Of a stretch of DNA of 38,046 nucleotides, positions 24,767 to 32,049 are shown piece after piece; position 1 is the first letter of the stretch; every line of letters starts with the position of its first letter. The position numbers and the translations under genes are program-made. This stretch comes from Betaproteobacteria bacterium (lineage in GTDB: Bacteria > Pseudomonadota > Gammaproteobacteria > Burkholderiales > Burkholderiaceae_E): NCBI GenBank assembly GCA_016868375.1, contig VGHA01000027.1, positions 1 to 38,046 on the forward strand, written 5' to 3'. The notes under the pieces are model-generated. The model searched no databases and was not told the origin of the DNA. It worked only from the letters and a program-made list of their open reading frames with translations.

Positions 24767-26665
24767 ATGACCCTTTCCGCTTTGCTGGTCCAGATGCTGA
24801 ACGGTCTGGCCAGTGCCTCCAGCCTGTTCCTGATCGCGGCCGGACTGTCGCTGATCTTCGGTGTGTCGCGAATCGTCAATTTCGCGCACGGCTCGTTCTA
24901 CATGCTGGGCGTTTACCTCGCGTATTCGATCGTTGGCAAGATTGGCAGCGGCCCGCTGGGCTTCTGGCTGTCACTGCTGATCGCCGCGGCGGTGGTGGCG
25001 CTGGTCGGCCTGGTTGTTGAGCTGGTATTGCTGCGCCGTATCTACCGCGCGCCCGAACTGTTGCAGCTGCTGGCAACCTTCGCGCTGGTTCTGGTGATTC
25101 GCGATGCGGTGCTTGTCATCTGGGGACCTGAAGATCTGCTCGGCCCGCGAGCGCCCGGCCTGAAAGGGTCGATCGAAATCATGGGGCGCCAGTTTCCCCA
25201 ATACGATCTGGTGCTGATTTTCATTGGGCCGCTGGTGCTCGCCATTTTGTGGTGGGTGCTGATGCGTACCCGCTGGGGCATTCTGATTCGTGCCGCAACG
25301 CAGGACCGCGAAATGGTGGGTGCGCTGGGCGTCAATCAGGCCTGGCTGTTTACGGGCGTCTTCATGCTGGGCGCGTTTCTCGCCGGACTCGGCGGTGCGT
25401 TACAACTGCCGCGCGAGCCCGCCAATCAGTTTCTCGATCTGGCTGCCATCGGTGATGCATTCGTGGTGGTGGTGGTCGGCGGAATGGGGAGCGTACCGGG
25501 CGCTTTTCTCGCCGCGCTGCTGATTGCCGAGATCAAGGCGCTCTGCATCGCAATCGGCCAGGTATCAATCGGCGGGTTCACCTTCTCGCTTTCGCGGATG
25601 ACGCTGGTGGTGGAGTTTCTGGTGATGGCCGCCGTGCTCATCTGGCGCCCCTGGGGCCTGCTCGGCAAACCGGCAGCGGCGACCCGCAATACGGCCGAGA
25701 TCGAGGCGCCTTTGCGGCCCGCCACGCCACTTCTCAAGCGATTCGGCTGGCTGGTGCTGGTGCTGCTTCTGCTGGTGCCAGTGGTGGGTCTGAAAATGCC
25801 GTTCATCAATGTGCTGATGATCGACATCCTGATCGCCGTGCTGTTTGCCGCGAGCCTGCACTTCATCATGGGGCCCGGTGGCATGCACTCATTTGGTCAC
25901 GCCGCCTACTTTGGGCTGGGTGCTTACGGCGCAGCCCTGCTGTTCAAGCTCGCCTCAATGCCCATGGAGGCCGCCCTGATGATCGCGCCGCTGGTGGCGG
26001 GTCTGGGTGCGCTGATCTTCGGCTGGTTCTGCGTCAGGCTGTCGGGCGTGTACCTCGCGATGCTCACGCTCGCGTTCGCTCAGATCGTCTGGTCCATCAT
26101 GTTTCAGTGGGATGAGGTCACGGGCGGCTCCAACGGCGTGGTGGGGGTCTGGCCAGCGGCCTGGCTGTCGCAGAAATGGGTCTACTACTACTTCACGCTC
26201 GCACTCACCGTGGCGGGTGTTGTGCTGCTTCGCCGGGTGCTGATGTCGCCGTTCGGATATTCGATGCGCGCAGTCCGCGATTCGCGATTGCGCGCGGACG
26301 CGATCGGCATCGACGCCGTCGGCGTGCATTTGGCGGGCTTTGTGCTTGCAGGATTGATCTGCGGCCTGGCCGGCGCGCTGTTCGCATTTTCAAAGGGCAG
26401 TATTTCGCCCGAAGTGATCGGCGTCGGGCGCTCGATTGATGGGCTGGTGATGGTGCTGCTGGGCGGTATCCAGACGCTGGCCGGCCCGCTGGTGGGCGCA
26501 TCGGCATTCACCTGGCTGCAGGACACGGTGGCGCGTCAGACCGACTACTGGCGGGCGCTGCTGGGCTTCACCATCCTGGTGCTGGTGCTGGCATTCCCGC
26601 AGGGCATTGCCGGATTTGTGCGGGATCGCATGATGCCCGAGCGCGATGCGGGAGGTGCACGATGA
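24767..26665 (+). CDS. Fused ABC permease, LivH-LivM type
   Basis: A 632-residue inner-membrane protein joining both permease subunits of a branched-chain amino-acid-type ABC importer. Residues 1 to about 300 are LivH-like (GLSLIFGVSRIVNFAHGSFYMLG, then GALGVNQAWLFTGVFMLGAFLAGLGGAL); residues from about 320 are LivM-like (LHFIMGPGGMHSFGHAAYFGLGAYGA and AVRDSRLRADAIGIDAVGVHLAGFVLAG). About sixteen hydrophobic segments are visible, as expected for the sum of both. In most systems these are two genes. Its end overlaps the first ATPase gene by four bases. It forms the channel for substrate delivered by the receptor encoded upstream. Confidence 0.93.
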   Translation: MTLSALLVQMLNGLASASSLFLIAAGLSLIFGVSRIVNFAHGSFYMLGVYLAYSIVGKIGSGPLGFWLSLLIAAAVVALVGLVVELVLLRRIYRAPELLQLLATFALVLVIRDAVLVIWGPEDLLGPRAPGLKGSIEIMGRQFPQYDLVLIFIGPLVLAILWWVLMRTRWGILIRAATQDREMVGALGVNQAWLFTGVFMLGAFLAGLGGALQLPREPANQFLDLAAIGDAFVVVVVGGMGSVPGAFLAALLIAEIKALCIAIGQVSIGGFTFSLSRMTLVVEFLVMAAVLIWRPWGLLGKPAAATRNTAEIEAPLRPATPLLKRFGWLVLVLLLLVPVVGLKMPFINVLMIDILIAVLFAASLHFIMGPGGMHSFGHAAYFGLGAYGAALLFKLASMPMEAALMIAPLVAGLGALIFGWFCVRLSGVYLAMLTLAFAQIVWSIMFQWDEVTGGSNGVVGVWPAAWLSQKWVYYYFTLALTVAGVVLLRRVLMSPFGYSMRAVRDSRLRADAIGIDAVGVHLAGFVLAGLICGLAGALFAFSKGSISPEVIGVGRSIDGLVMVLLGGIQTLAGPLVGASAFTWLQDTVARQTDYWRALLGFTILVLVLAFPQGIAGFVRDRMMPERDAGGAR

Positions 26666-27414
26666 GTGCATTGCTCGAGGTCAATAGCCTGTCCAAAGCG
26701 TTTGGCGGTGTGCGTGCGGTGAACCAGGTCACCTTCAGTGTCGCAGCAGGTGAGTTGCTGGCCATGATCGGCCCCAATGGCGCAGGCAAGTCCACCTGCT
26801 TCAACATGCTGAATGGCCAGCTGCGGCCTGATGCCGGATCAATCCGACTGGCCGGGCGTGAAATTGTCGGGCTTGAGCCGCGCGCGGTCTGGCGCATGGG
26901 CGTGGGCCGCACATTTCAGATCACGGCCACCTTCTCGTCGATGACGGTACGTGAAAACGTCCAGATGGCGCTTCTGTCGCATCACCGCATGATCGCCCGA
27001 GGCTGGCGGCCCGCCGCCGAGTCGTTTGTCGATGAGGCCGATCATCTGCTCGAGCGCGTGGGCATGAAGGCGCAGGCCGACCGGCCGTGTTCGGTGCTTG
27101 CCTACGGTGACCTGAAGCGGCTCGAGCTTGCGATCGCGCTGGCCAATGAACCGAAGCTGTTGTTGATGGACGAGCCCACGGCCGGAATGGGGCCGCGCGA
27201 GCGCCTCGATCTTATGGCGCTCACCGCAGAGCTTGTGCGCGCGAAGGGCGTGGCGGTGCTGTTTACCGAGCACGACATGGATGTGGTGTTTCGCCATGCA
27301 GACCGGATGATGGTGCTCAACCGTGGCGTGTTGATCGCCCAGGGGCAGCCCGAGGCGGTGCGCGCCGACCCGGAGGTGCAGCGCGTGTATCTCGGTTCCA
27401 GAGCCGAGCACTGA
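26662..27414 (+). CDS. ABC transporter ATP-binding protein, LivG type
   Basis: A 250-residue ATPase. Walker A is GPNGAGKST at residues 37-45, Walker B is LLLMDEPTAGM, and the switch histidine is in FTEHDMDVVF. The signature is AYGDLKRLELAIAL, the LivG-type form without a canonical LSGGQ. It starts with an ATGA overlap with the permease gene and ends ten bases before the second ATPase. It powers the importer as a heterodimer with the LivF-type protein. Confidence 0.94.
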   Translation: MSALLEVNSLSKAFGGVRAVNQVTFSVAAGELLAMIGPNGAGKSTCFNMLNGQLRPDAGSIRLAGREIVGLEPRAVWRMGVGRTFQITATFSSMTVRENVQMALLSHHRMIARGWRPAAESFVDEADHLLERVGMKAQADRPCSVLAYGDLKRLELAIALANEPKLLLMDEPTAGMGPRERLDLMALTAELVRAKGVAVLFTEHDMDVVFRHADRMMVLNRGVLIAQGQPEAVRADPEVQRVYLGSRAEH

Positions 27415-27424
27415 GGGCAGATTG

Positions 27425-28171
27425 ATGAACGCTACTCACTCTTCTTCTGCCGGCGCTGCAGGCGCGGTCATGCTTGAAGTCTCTGGCATTCACGCGTTTT
27501 ACGGCCAGGCGCATATTCTGTTTGATGTCTCGCTCACTATATGTGCCGGCGAGGTCGTGGTGCTGCTTGGTCGCAATGGCGCGGGCAAGTCGACCACGCT
27601 CAAGTCGATCGCCGGTCTGGTTCGTCCACGCGAGGGCACGGTGAAGTTCATGGGCGAGACCATCGAACGTCGCCAGCCCTTTGAAGTGGCACGCCGCGGC
27701 CTGGGCTATGTTCCCGAAGAGCGACGGATCTTCACCGAGCTGACGGTGCTCGAAAATCTTGAGGTCGGGCGGCAGCCGCCCCGACCAGGCGTCCCTGCCT
27801 GGGATTTCGAGAAAATCGGCAAACTTTTCCCTAATCTTGCCGAGATGCCCGATCGGCCGGGCGGTCGCATGTCAGGCGGTGAGCAACAGATGCTCACCAT
27901 CGCCCGTACGCTGATGGGCAACCCGCTCTGCATCCTGCTCGATGAGCCTTCTGAAGGCGTGGCGCCAGTGATTGTTGACCAGATGGCCGCTGCGATCACC
28001 GAGCTTAAGCGGCAGGGTGTGGCGGTGCTGCTCTCCGAGCAGAATCTGCACTTTGCCCAGGAAGTGGGTGATCGCGCCTACATCATCGAAAAAGGCCGAA
28101 TTCGCTTTGAGGGGTCGATGGCGGCGCTGCGCGCCAATGACGAGGTGCGCGCGCAGTATCTCGCGGTCTAG
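27425..28171 (+). CDS. ABC transporter ATP-binding protein, LivF type
   Basis: A 248-residue ATPase, partner of the LivG-type subunit. Walker A is GRNGAGKST at residues 49-57, the signature is RMSGGEQQMLTIAR, Walker B is CILLDEPSEGVAP, and the switch region is LLSEQNLHFA. YVPEERRIFTELTVLENLEVG is a LivF hallmark. The start could be the TTG at 27422, the ATG at 27425 or an internal ATG at 27470; I chose 27425. The first 15 residues are a low-complexity Ser/Ala stretch not normally found in LivF. Importers of this class bring in hydrophobic amino acids, amides, urea or aromatic acids. Confidence 0.94.
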   Translation: MNATHSSSAGAAGAVMLEVSGIHAFYGQAHILFDVSLTICAGEVVVLLGRNGAGKSTTLKSIAGLVRPREGTVKFMGETIERRQPFEVARRGLGYVPEERRIFTELTVLENLEVGRQPPRPGVPAWDFEKIGKLFPNLAEMPDRPGGRMSGGEQQMLTIARTLMGNPLCILLDEPSEGVAPVIVDQMAAAITELKRQGVAVLLSEQNLHFAQEVGDRAYIIEKGRIRFEGSMAALRANDEVRAQYLAV

Positions 28172-28223
28172 TGTCTGTCGCTGCGCCGACCGCCAGTCAG
28201 GCAATCAATCCAGGAGAGTTCCT

Positions 28224-28808
28224 ATGGCAGCACAAATTCGCAAGCTGATTGTCAGCGTCGAAGAAACGCGTCGTGAGATGGGCCGTGACGTCACGCCGCC
28301 CACCCGGCGCGCGCTTGCGATGGCAGTGATCGAGAATCCTTATGCGGGTCGCTACAGCGAATCGCTCGACGAACTCATTGCGATCGGCGAAGAGCTGGGC
28401 GGGCTGCTCGGCGAGCGCTGCGTGCAGGCGCTTGGCATTGCGCCCGACGCGGCAGAGAGCTACGGCAAAGCGGCGGTGGTGGGCGAGGCGGGCGAGCTTG
28501 AACACGCTGCTGCCATCCTGCATCCGAAGCTGGGTGCACCGCTTCGTAAAGCGGTTCAGAAGGGGGCTGCGTTGGTGCCTTCGGCCAAGAAGGCAGGCGG
28601 CCCGGGCACGCCAATCGATGTACCGCTCGGACACAAGGACGCAGCCTTCGTACGCAGCCATTTCGATGCGATTGAAGCGCGCGTGGCCGATGCGCCCCGG
28701 GCGGGCGAGATTCTGGTGGCGGTGGCGGTCACGGACAGTGGCCGGCCGCTGCCGCGAATTGGCGGGCTGCAGAAGCATGAAATCAAGGGCGAGGACGGCC
28801 TTCGTTAA
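28224..28808 (+). CDS. DUF1185 'amino acid synthesis' family protein
   Basis: A 194-residue soluble protein of family PF06684 (DUF1185), whose solved members have a chorismate-mutase-like fold but no proven activity. Typical stretches are IRKLIVSVEETRREMG, ALAMAVIENPYAGRYSE, SYGKAAVVGEAGELEHAAAILHPKLGAPLRKAV and the C-terminal GRPLPRIGGLQKHEIKGEDG. The ATG at 28224 has an AGGAGAG ribosome site; the frame upstream of it is antisense-like sequence inside the LivF-type gene. It lies directly before the enamidase-type gene. By location it probably acts on the ring-opened or reduced intermediate, but no reaction can be assigned from sequence. Confidence 0.88.
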   Translation: MAAQIRKLIVSVEETRREMGRDVTPPTRRALAMAVIENPYAGRYSESLDELIAIGEELGGLLGERCVQALGIAPDAAESYGKAAVVGEAGELEHAAAILHPKLGAPLRKAVQKGAALVPSAKKAGGPGTPIDVPLGHKDAAFVRSHFDAIEARVADAPRAGEILVAVAVTDSGRPLPRIGGLQKHEIKGEDGLR

Positions 28809-28845
28809 GCGCTGACGGGACGAACGCGCGATCAGGAGAAACACC

Positions 28846-30048
28846 ATGGCAACAGCAGCGATCGTCGAGAAATCAGGCAAGGTGGTCATCCGCCGTGTCG
28901 GCCTGATGCTGTCGGGCGATATCGACCATCCGATTCTGGATGCAGACACCATCGTTGTGAACGATGGTGTCATCACGGCGGTGGGTCGCGAAAAAGACTG
29001 TGACACCAGCGAACCCAGGCGCATCATCGACTGTCAGGGTACGGCGATTGCTCCAGGGCTCATTGATTCGCACACGCACCCTGTGTTTGGTGACTGGACG
29101 CCGCGGCAGAATCAGCTGGGTTGGATCGAGTCGTGCATGCACGGCGGCGTCACCACCATGATTTCTGCAGGCGAGGTGCACCTGCCCGGCCGGCCCAAAG
29201 ACATCGTTGGTGTCAAGGCGCTGGCAATCACCGCGCAGCGCGCCTTCGACGGCATGCGCGCAGCGGGCGTAGGGGGCGGCGTCAAGGTGCTGGCAGGCGC
29301 GCCGGTCATTGAGAAAGGCATGGTCGAACAGGACTTCGCTGATCTGGCGGCCGCCGGTGTGCGCCTGCTTGGCGAGATTGGCCTGGGGTCGGTTAAAGCG
29401 GGCGACGAGGCTGCCCAGATGGTGGCCTGGGCGCGGCGTCATGGCATTCAAAGCACCATCCATACGGGTGGCCCGTCCATTCCCGGATCAGGTCTCATCG
29501 ATGAGCACGTGGTGCTGGAGGCCGATGCCGATGTGATCGGGCATGTGAATGGCGGTCATACCTCGCTGTCCTACAAATCGGTCTGTACGCTGTGCGAAAA
29601 AAGCAGCCGTGCGCTCGAGATCGTGCATAACGGTAATGAACGCATTGCGATTCTCACCGCGCGCCACGCGATCGAGCTGAAGTGCCCGCATCGCGTGATC
29701 CTGGGCACCGATGCGCCAGCCGGATCGGGTGTGCAGCCGCTGGGGATGTTGCGAATGATCGCGCTGCTGTCCAGCATGGCCGATATTCCCGCCGAAATCG
29801 TGTTTGGATTTGCCACGGGCAACATCGCCAGAATGCGGTCGCTGCCACAGGGCCTGATCGAGGTCGGTCGGCCCGCCGATTTTGTATTCATCGACAAGGC
29901 GCAGCACTCCGCGGGCACCGATCTGCTCGACAGTATTCGGTTGGGTGATATTCCCGGCGTGGGCATGGTGATGATCGATGGCATCGTGCGCTGTCAGCGC
30001 AGTCGCAATACGCCGCCTGCCGCCGAGGTGCCGGTCATTGCGCACTGA
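28846..30048 (+). CDS. Enamidase-type amidohydrolase
   Basis: A 400-residue metal-dependent hydrolase closely resembling Eubacterium barkeri enamidase, which opens 1,4,5,6-tetrahydro-6-oxonicotinate to 2-formylglutarate and ammonia. The binuclear-site residues are in place: His76 and His78 (DSHTHP), a bridging-type Glu177 (LGEIGLGS), His206 (IHTGGPSIPGS), His233 (GHVNGGHTS) and Asp289 (LGTDAPAG). The stretches HGGVTTMISAGEVHLPGRPKD and the C-terminal SRNTPPA are shared with enamidase as I remember it, which argues against a hydantoinase or dihydroorotase. AGGAGA precedes the ATG. It follows DUF1185 by 37 bases and precedes the TetR gene by 19. Confidence 0.9.
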   Translation: MATAAIVEKSGKVVIRRVGLMLSGDIDHPILDADTIVVNDGVITAVGREKDCDTSEPRRIIDCQGTAIAPGLIDSHTHPVFGDWTPRQNQLGWIESCMHGGVTTMISAGEVHLPGRPKDIVGVKALAITAQRAFDGMRAAGVGGGVKVLAGAPVIEKGMVEQDFADLAAAGVRLLGEIGLGSVKAGDEAAQMVAWARRHGIQSTIHTGGPSIPGSGLIDEHVVLEADADVIGHVNGGHTSLSYKSVCTLCEKSSRALEIVHNGNERIAILTARHAIELKCPHRVILGTDAPAGSGVQPLGMLRMIALLSSMADIPAEIVFGFATGNIARMRSLPQGLIEVGRPADFVFIDKAQHSAGTDLLDSIRLGDIPGVGMVMIDGIVRCQRSRNTPPAAEVPVIAH

Positions 30049-30067
30049 GCCTGCGCGCAGCAATCGC

Positions 30068-30706
30068 ATGCGCTCTGAGTCGGGCCCGCGCCGTCGTGAT
30101 CGTGAGGCGACACGGGCCCGAATTCTCGGCGCTGCCGTCATCGAATTTGCGCGTTTCGGTCTGTCGGAGGCGCGCGGCGAACGGATCGCCCGGCGAGCGC
30201 GCAGCAGCGAGCGCATGCTTTACTATTATTTTGGCAGCAAGGAAGAGTTGTTTCGTGCGGCGCTTGAGTCAGTGTATGCCTCGCTTCGCGAGGCCGAGCG
30301 TTCGCTGAGACTCGATGAAGAAGACTCGCTGGCCGCGCTCGAGCGCTTCTGCCGCTTCGTCTGGCGATACTACGTTGAGCATCCTGAATTCATCAGCCTG
30401 CTCAATACCGAAAACCTTTATAAAGCGCGGCACCTGCGGCGCTCCGCGCAGCTCGGTGAGCTGGTCTCGCCGGTGGTCGGTTTGCTGGGTGGCTTGATCG
30501 AGCGGGGTGCTCAGGCGGGCGTGTTTCGCCCCGGTGTCGATCCCGCGCAGCTTTATCTGGCAATCGCATCACAGGGCTATTTCTATCTTTCCAATCGGCA
30601 CACCTTGTCGGCGGTGCTGGCGCGCGATCTGTCGGCACCCGAGTCGCTCGAGGCGCATTGGCGCGAAAGCGCTGAGATGATTCGACGCTACGTCGCCGTG
30701 ACGTGA
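30068..30706 (+). CDS. TetR-family transcriptional regulator
   Basis: A 212-residue repressor-type protein. Residues 10-65 form the TetR DNA-binding domain: DREATRARILGAAVIEFARFG, the helix-turn-helix RGERIARRARSSERMLYYYFGSKEELFRAAL, with the family's YYYFGSKEEL. The C-terminal part is the helical ligand-binding and dimer domain. The frame is open from 29978, overlapping the amidohydrolase, but the ATG at 30068 matches the domain start; its ribosome site is weak. At the end of the catabolic operon it is the likely pathway regulator; the palindrome at 15939-15956 is a candidate target. Its ligand would be the substrate or an intermediate. Confidence 0.9.
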   Translation: MRSESGPRRRDREATRARILGAAVIEFARFGLSEARGERIARRARSSERMLYYYFGSKEELFRAALESVYASLREAERSLRLDEEDSLAALERFCRFVWRYYVEHPEFISLLNTENLYKARHLRRSAQLGELVSPVVGLLGGLIERGAQAGVFRPGVDPAQLYLAIASQGYFYLSNRHTLSAVLARDLSAPESLEAHWRESAEMIRRYVAVT

Positions 30707-30792
30707 CAGTGATCAGCCTGCGTGGGTAAGGCACGGCGGTCGGGGGCGCGCAGGTATCATCGATCGAATTGTTTTTTTCAACTGGCCCGGCG

Positions 30793-31749
30793 ATGAAGCC
30801 CAGACTGCTGATTACCCGACAGATCTTCGATCAGGTGCTTGAGCGCCTGGCTCCTCACTTCGATATCGAATCGAACCAGACCGACGCGGAGTGGTCGCGT
30901 GGCGAACTGCTTGCGCGGGTTGCCGACAAAGAGGCGCTGTTTGTCGTCACCTCCGACAAAGTCGATGTCGAACTGTTGCAAGCCGCGCCCAGGCTCCGAA
31001 TCGTCGCGACCGGGTCCGTGGGCTTCAATCACATTGACCTCCAGGCCTGCTCAGCGCGCGGCATCGCGGTCACCAATACGCCCGATGTCCTGAACGAGGC
31101 GACGGCCGATATGGCCTGGGCACTTCTCATGGCGGCTGCTCGCCGGGTCTGCGAATCTGAGCACTGGCTGCGAGCCGGGCACTGGAAGCGCTGGGCCTTT
31201 GATCAGTTCCTGGGTGCCGACCTCTGGCGATCGACGCTTGGAATTGTGGGCATGGGTCGCATTGGTTCGGCGATTGCCCGCAGGGCGCGCGGCTTTGAGA
31301 TGAAGGTGCTCTACTGCAACCGCAGTGCTGCGCCCAGCGAGCAGGCGCTGGGCGCGGAGCGGGTATCGCTGGATACGCTGCTCGCGCAATCGGACCACGT
31401 GCTGCTGGTGGTTCCCTACAGCCCCGCCACCCATCATCTGATTGGCGAGCGCGAGCTTGCGCTGATGCAGCCTCATGCCACCCTGGTCAATATCGCACGA
31501 GGCGGCGTGGTCGATGATGCCGCCCTCATTCGCGCCCTGCGGGCCGGGCGGCCTGCCGCAGCCGGGCTCGACGTATTCGAAAACGAACCCGCGCTCAACC
31601 CGGGCCTGCTTGAACTGTCCAATGTCGCGCTCACCCCGCATATCGGCAGCGCAACGCGCAGTTCGCGCGTGGGCATGGCGATGCTGGCGGCCGAGAACCT
31701 GCTTGCATTCGCAGCCAATCAGCCGCTCCCCACCCAGGTCGGCCGCTGA
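30793..31749 (+). CDS. D-isomer-specific 2-hydroxyacid dehydrogenase (glyoxylate/hydroxypyruvate reductase-like)
   Basis: A 318-residue NAD(P)-dependent oxidoreductase. The nucleotide-binding motif is GMGRIG at residues 153-158, followed by CNRS (Arg177), which suggests NADPH preference. The catalytic triad Arg236 (NIARGGVVDD), Glu265 (FENEP) and His283 (TPHIGSAT) is complete. The ATG at 30793 was preferred over a TTG at 30769. A TATCAT box at 30755-30760 and a T-run lie just upstream, so it may have its own promoter rather than depend on the operon. It overlaps the next gene by one base (TGATG). It could recycle glyoxylate or hydroxypyruvate or reduce a pathway keto acid. It is not of the 3-hydroxyisobutyrate type used for 2-formylglutarate. 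Confidence 0.9.
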   Translation: MKPRLLITRQIFDQVLERLAPHFDIESNQTDAEWSRGELLARVADKEALFVVTSDKVDVELLQAAPRLRIVATGSVGFNHIDLQACSARGIAVTNTPDVLNEATADMAWALLMAAARRVCESEHWLRAGHWKRWAFDQFLGADLWRSTLGIVGMGRIGSAIARRARGFEMKVLYCNRSAAPSEQALGAERVSLDTLLAQSDHVLLVVPYSPATHHLIGERELALMQPHATLVNIARGGVVDDAALIRALRAGRPAAAGLDVFENEPALNPGLLELSNVALTPHIGSATRSSRVGMAMLAAENLLAFAANQPLPTQVGR

Positions 31750-32027
31750 TGGCCGATGTTGCATTCGAGCGTACCCATGCGCTGGGGCTGGAGCGCGCAC
31801 GCGCTGTCGCGCAACGGCTCGCTGACGAGATGCGCGCCGACTATGGTGTGGAGTCGCGCTGGGACGGAAATGAGCTGGTCTTTTCCCGGGTAGGGCTTTC
31901 GGGGGTTCTGCGAGTCAACCCTGACTCGGTCAGGCTTGATGCCCGGCTTGGCTTTCTTTTTTCCGCCTACAAGACCAGAATCGAGGCCGCGATGTCGTCG
32001 AACTTCGCGCGCTATTTCGGCGCCTGA
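31749..32027 (+). CDS. Polyhydroxyalkanoic acid system (PHA granule region) family protein
   Basis: A 92-residue protein of the PHA_gran_rgn family (PF09650). The pattern HALGLERARAVAQRLADEMRADYGVESRWDGNE, then VGLSGVLRVNPDSVRLDARLGFLFSAYKTRIEAAM, fits the family along its whole length. Members are linked to PHA storage, but their biochemical role is undefined. The ATG overlaps the stop of the preceding dehydrogenase by one base (TGATG), so it is translationally coupled to it. PHA metabolism is also indicated by phaZ at 10604. Confidence 0.85.
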   Translation: MADVAFERTHALGLERARAVAQRLADEMRADYGVESRWDGNELVFSRVGLSGVLRVNPDSVRLDARLGFLFSAYKTRIEAAMSSNFARYFGA

Positions 32028-32049
32028 CAACACCTAACCGGAGCCTGCC

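Noticed and set aside
30793-31749. The 2-hydroxyacid dehydrogenase as the 2-formylglutarate-reducing step after the enamidase
   Set aside because: It belongs to the D-isomer-specific 2-hydroxyacid family, whereas the E. barkeri enzyme for that step is of the 3-hydroxyisobutyrate type; it may also have its own promoter.
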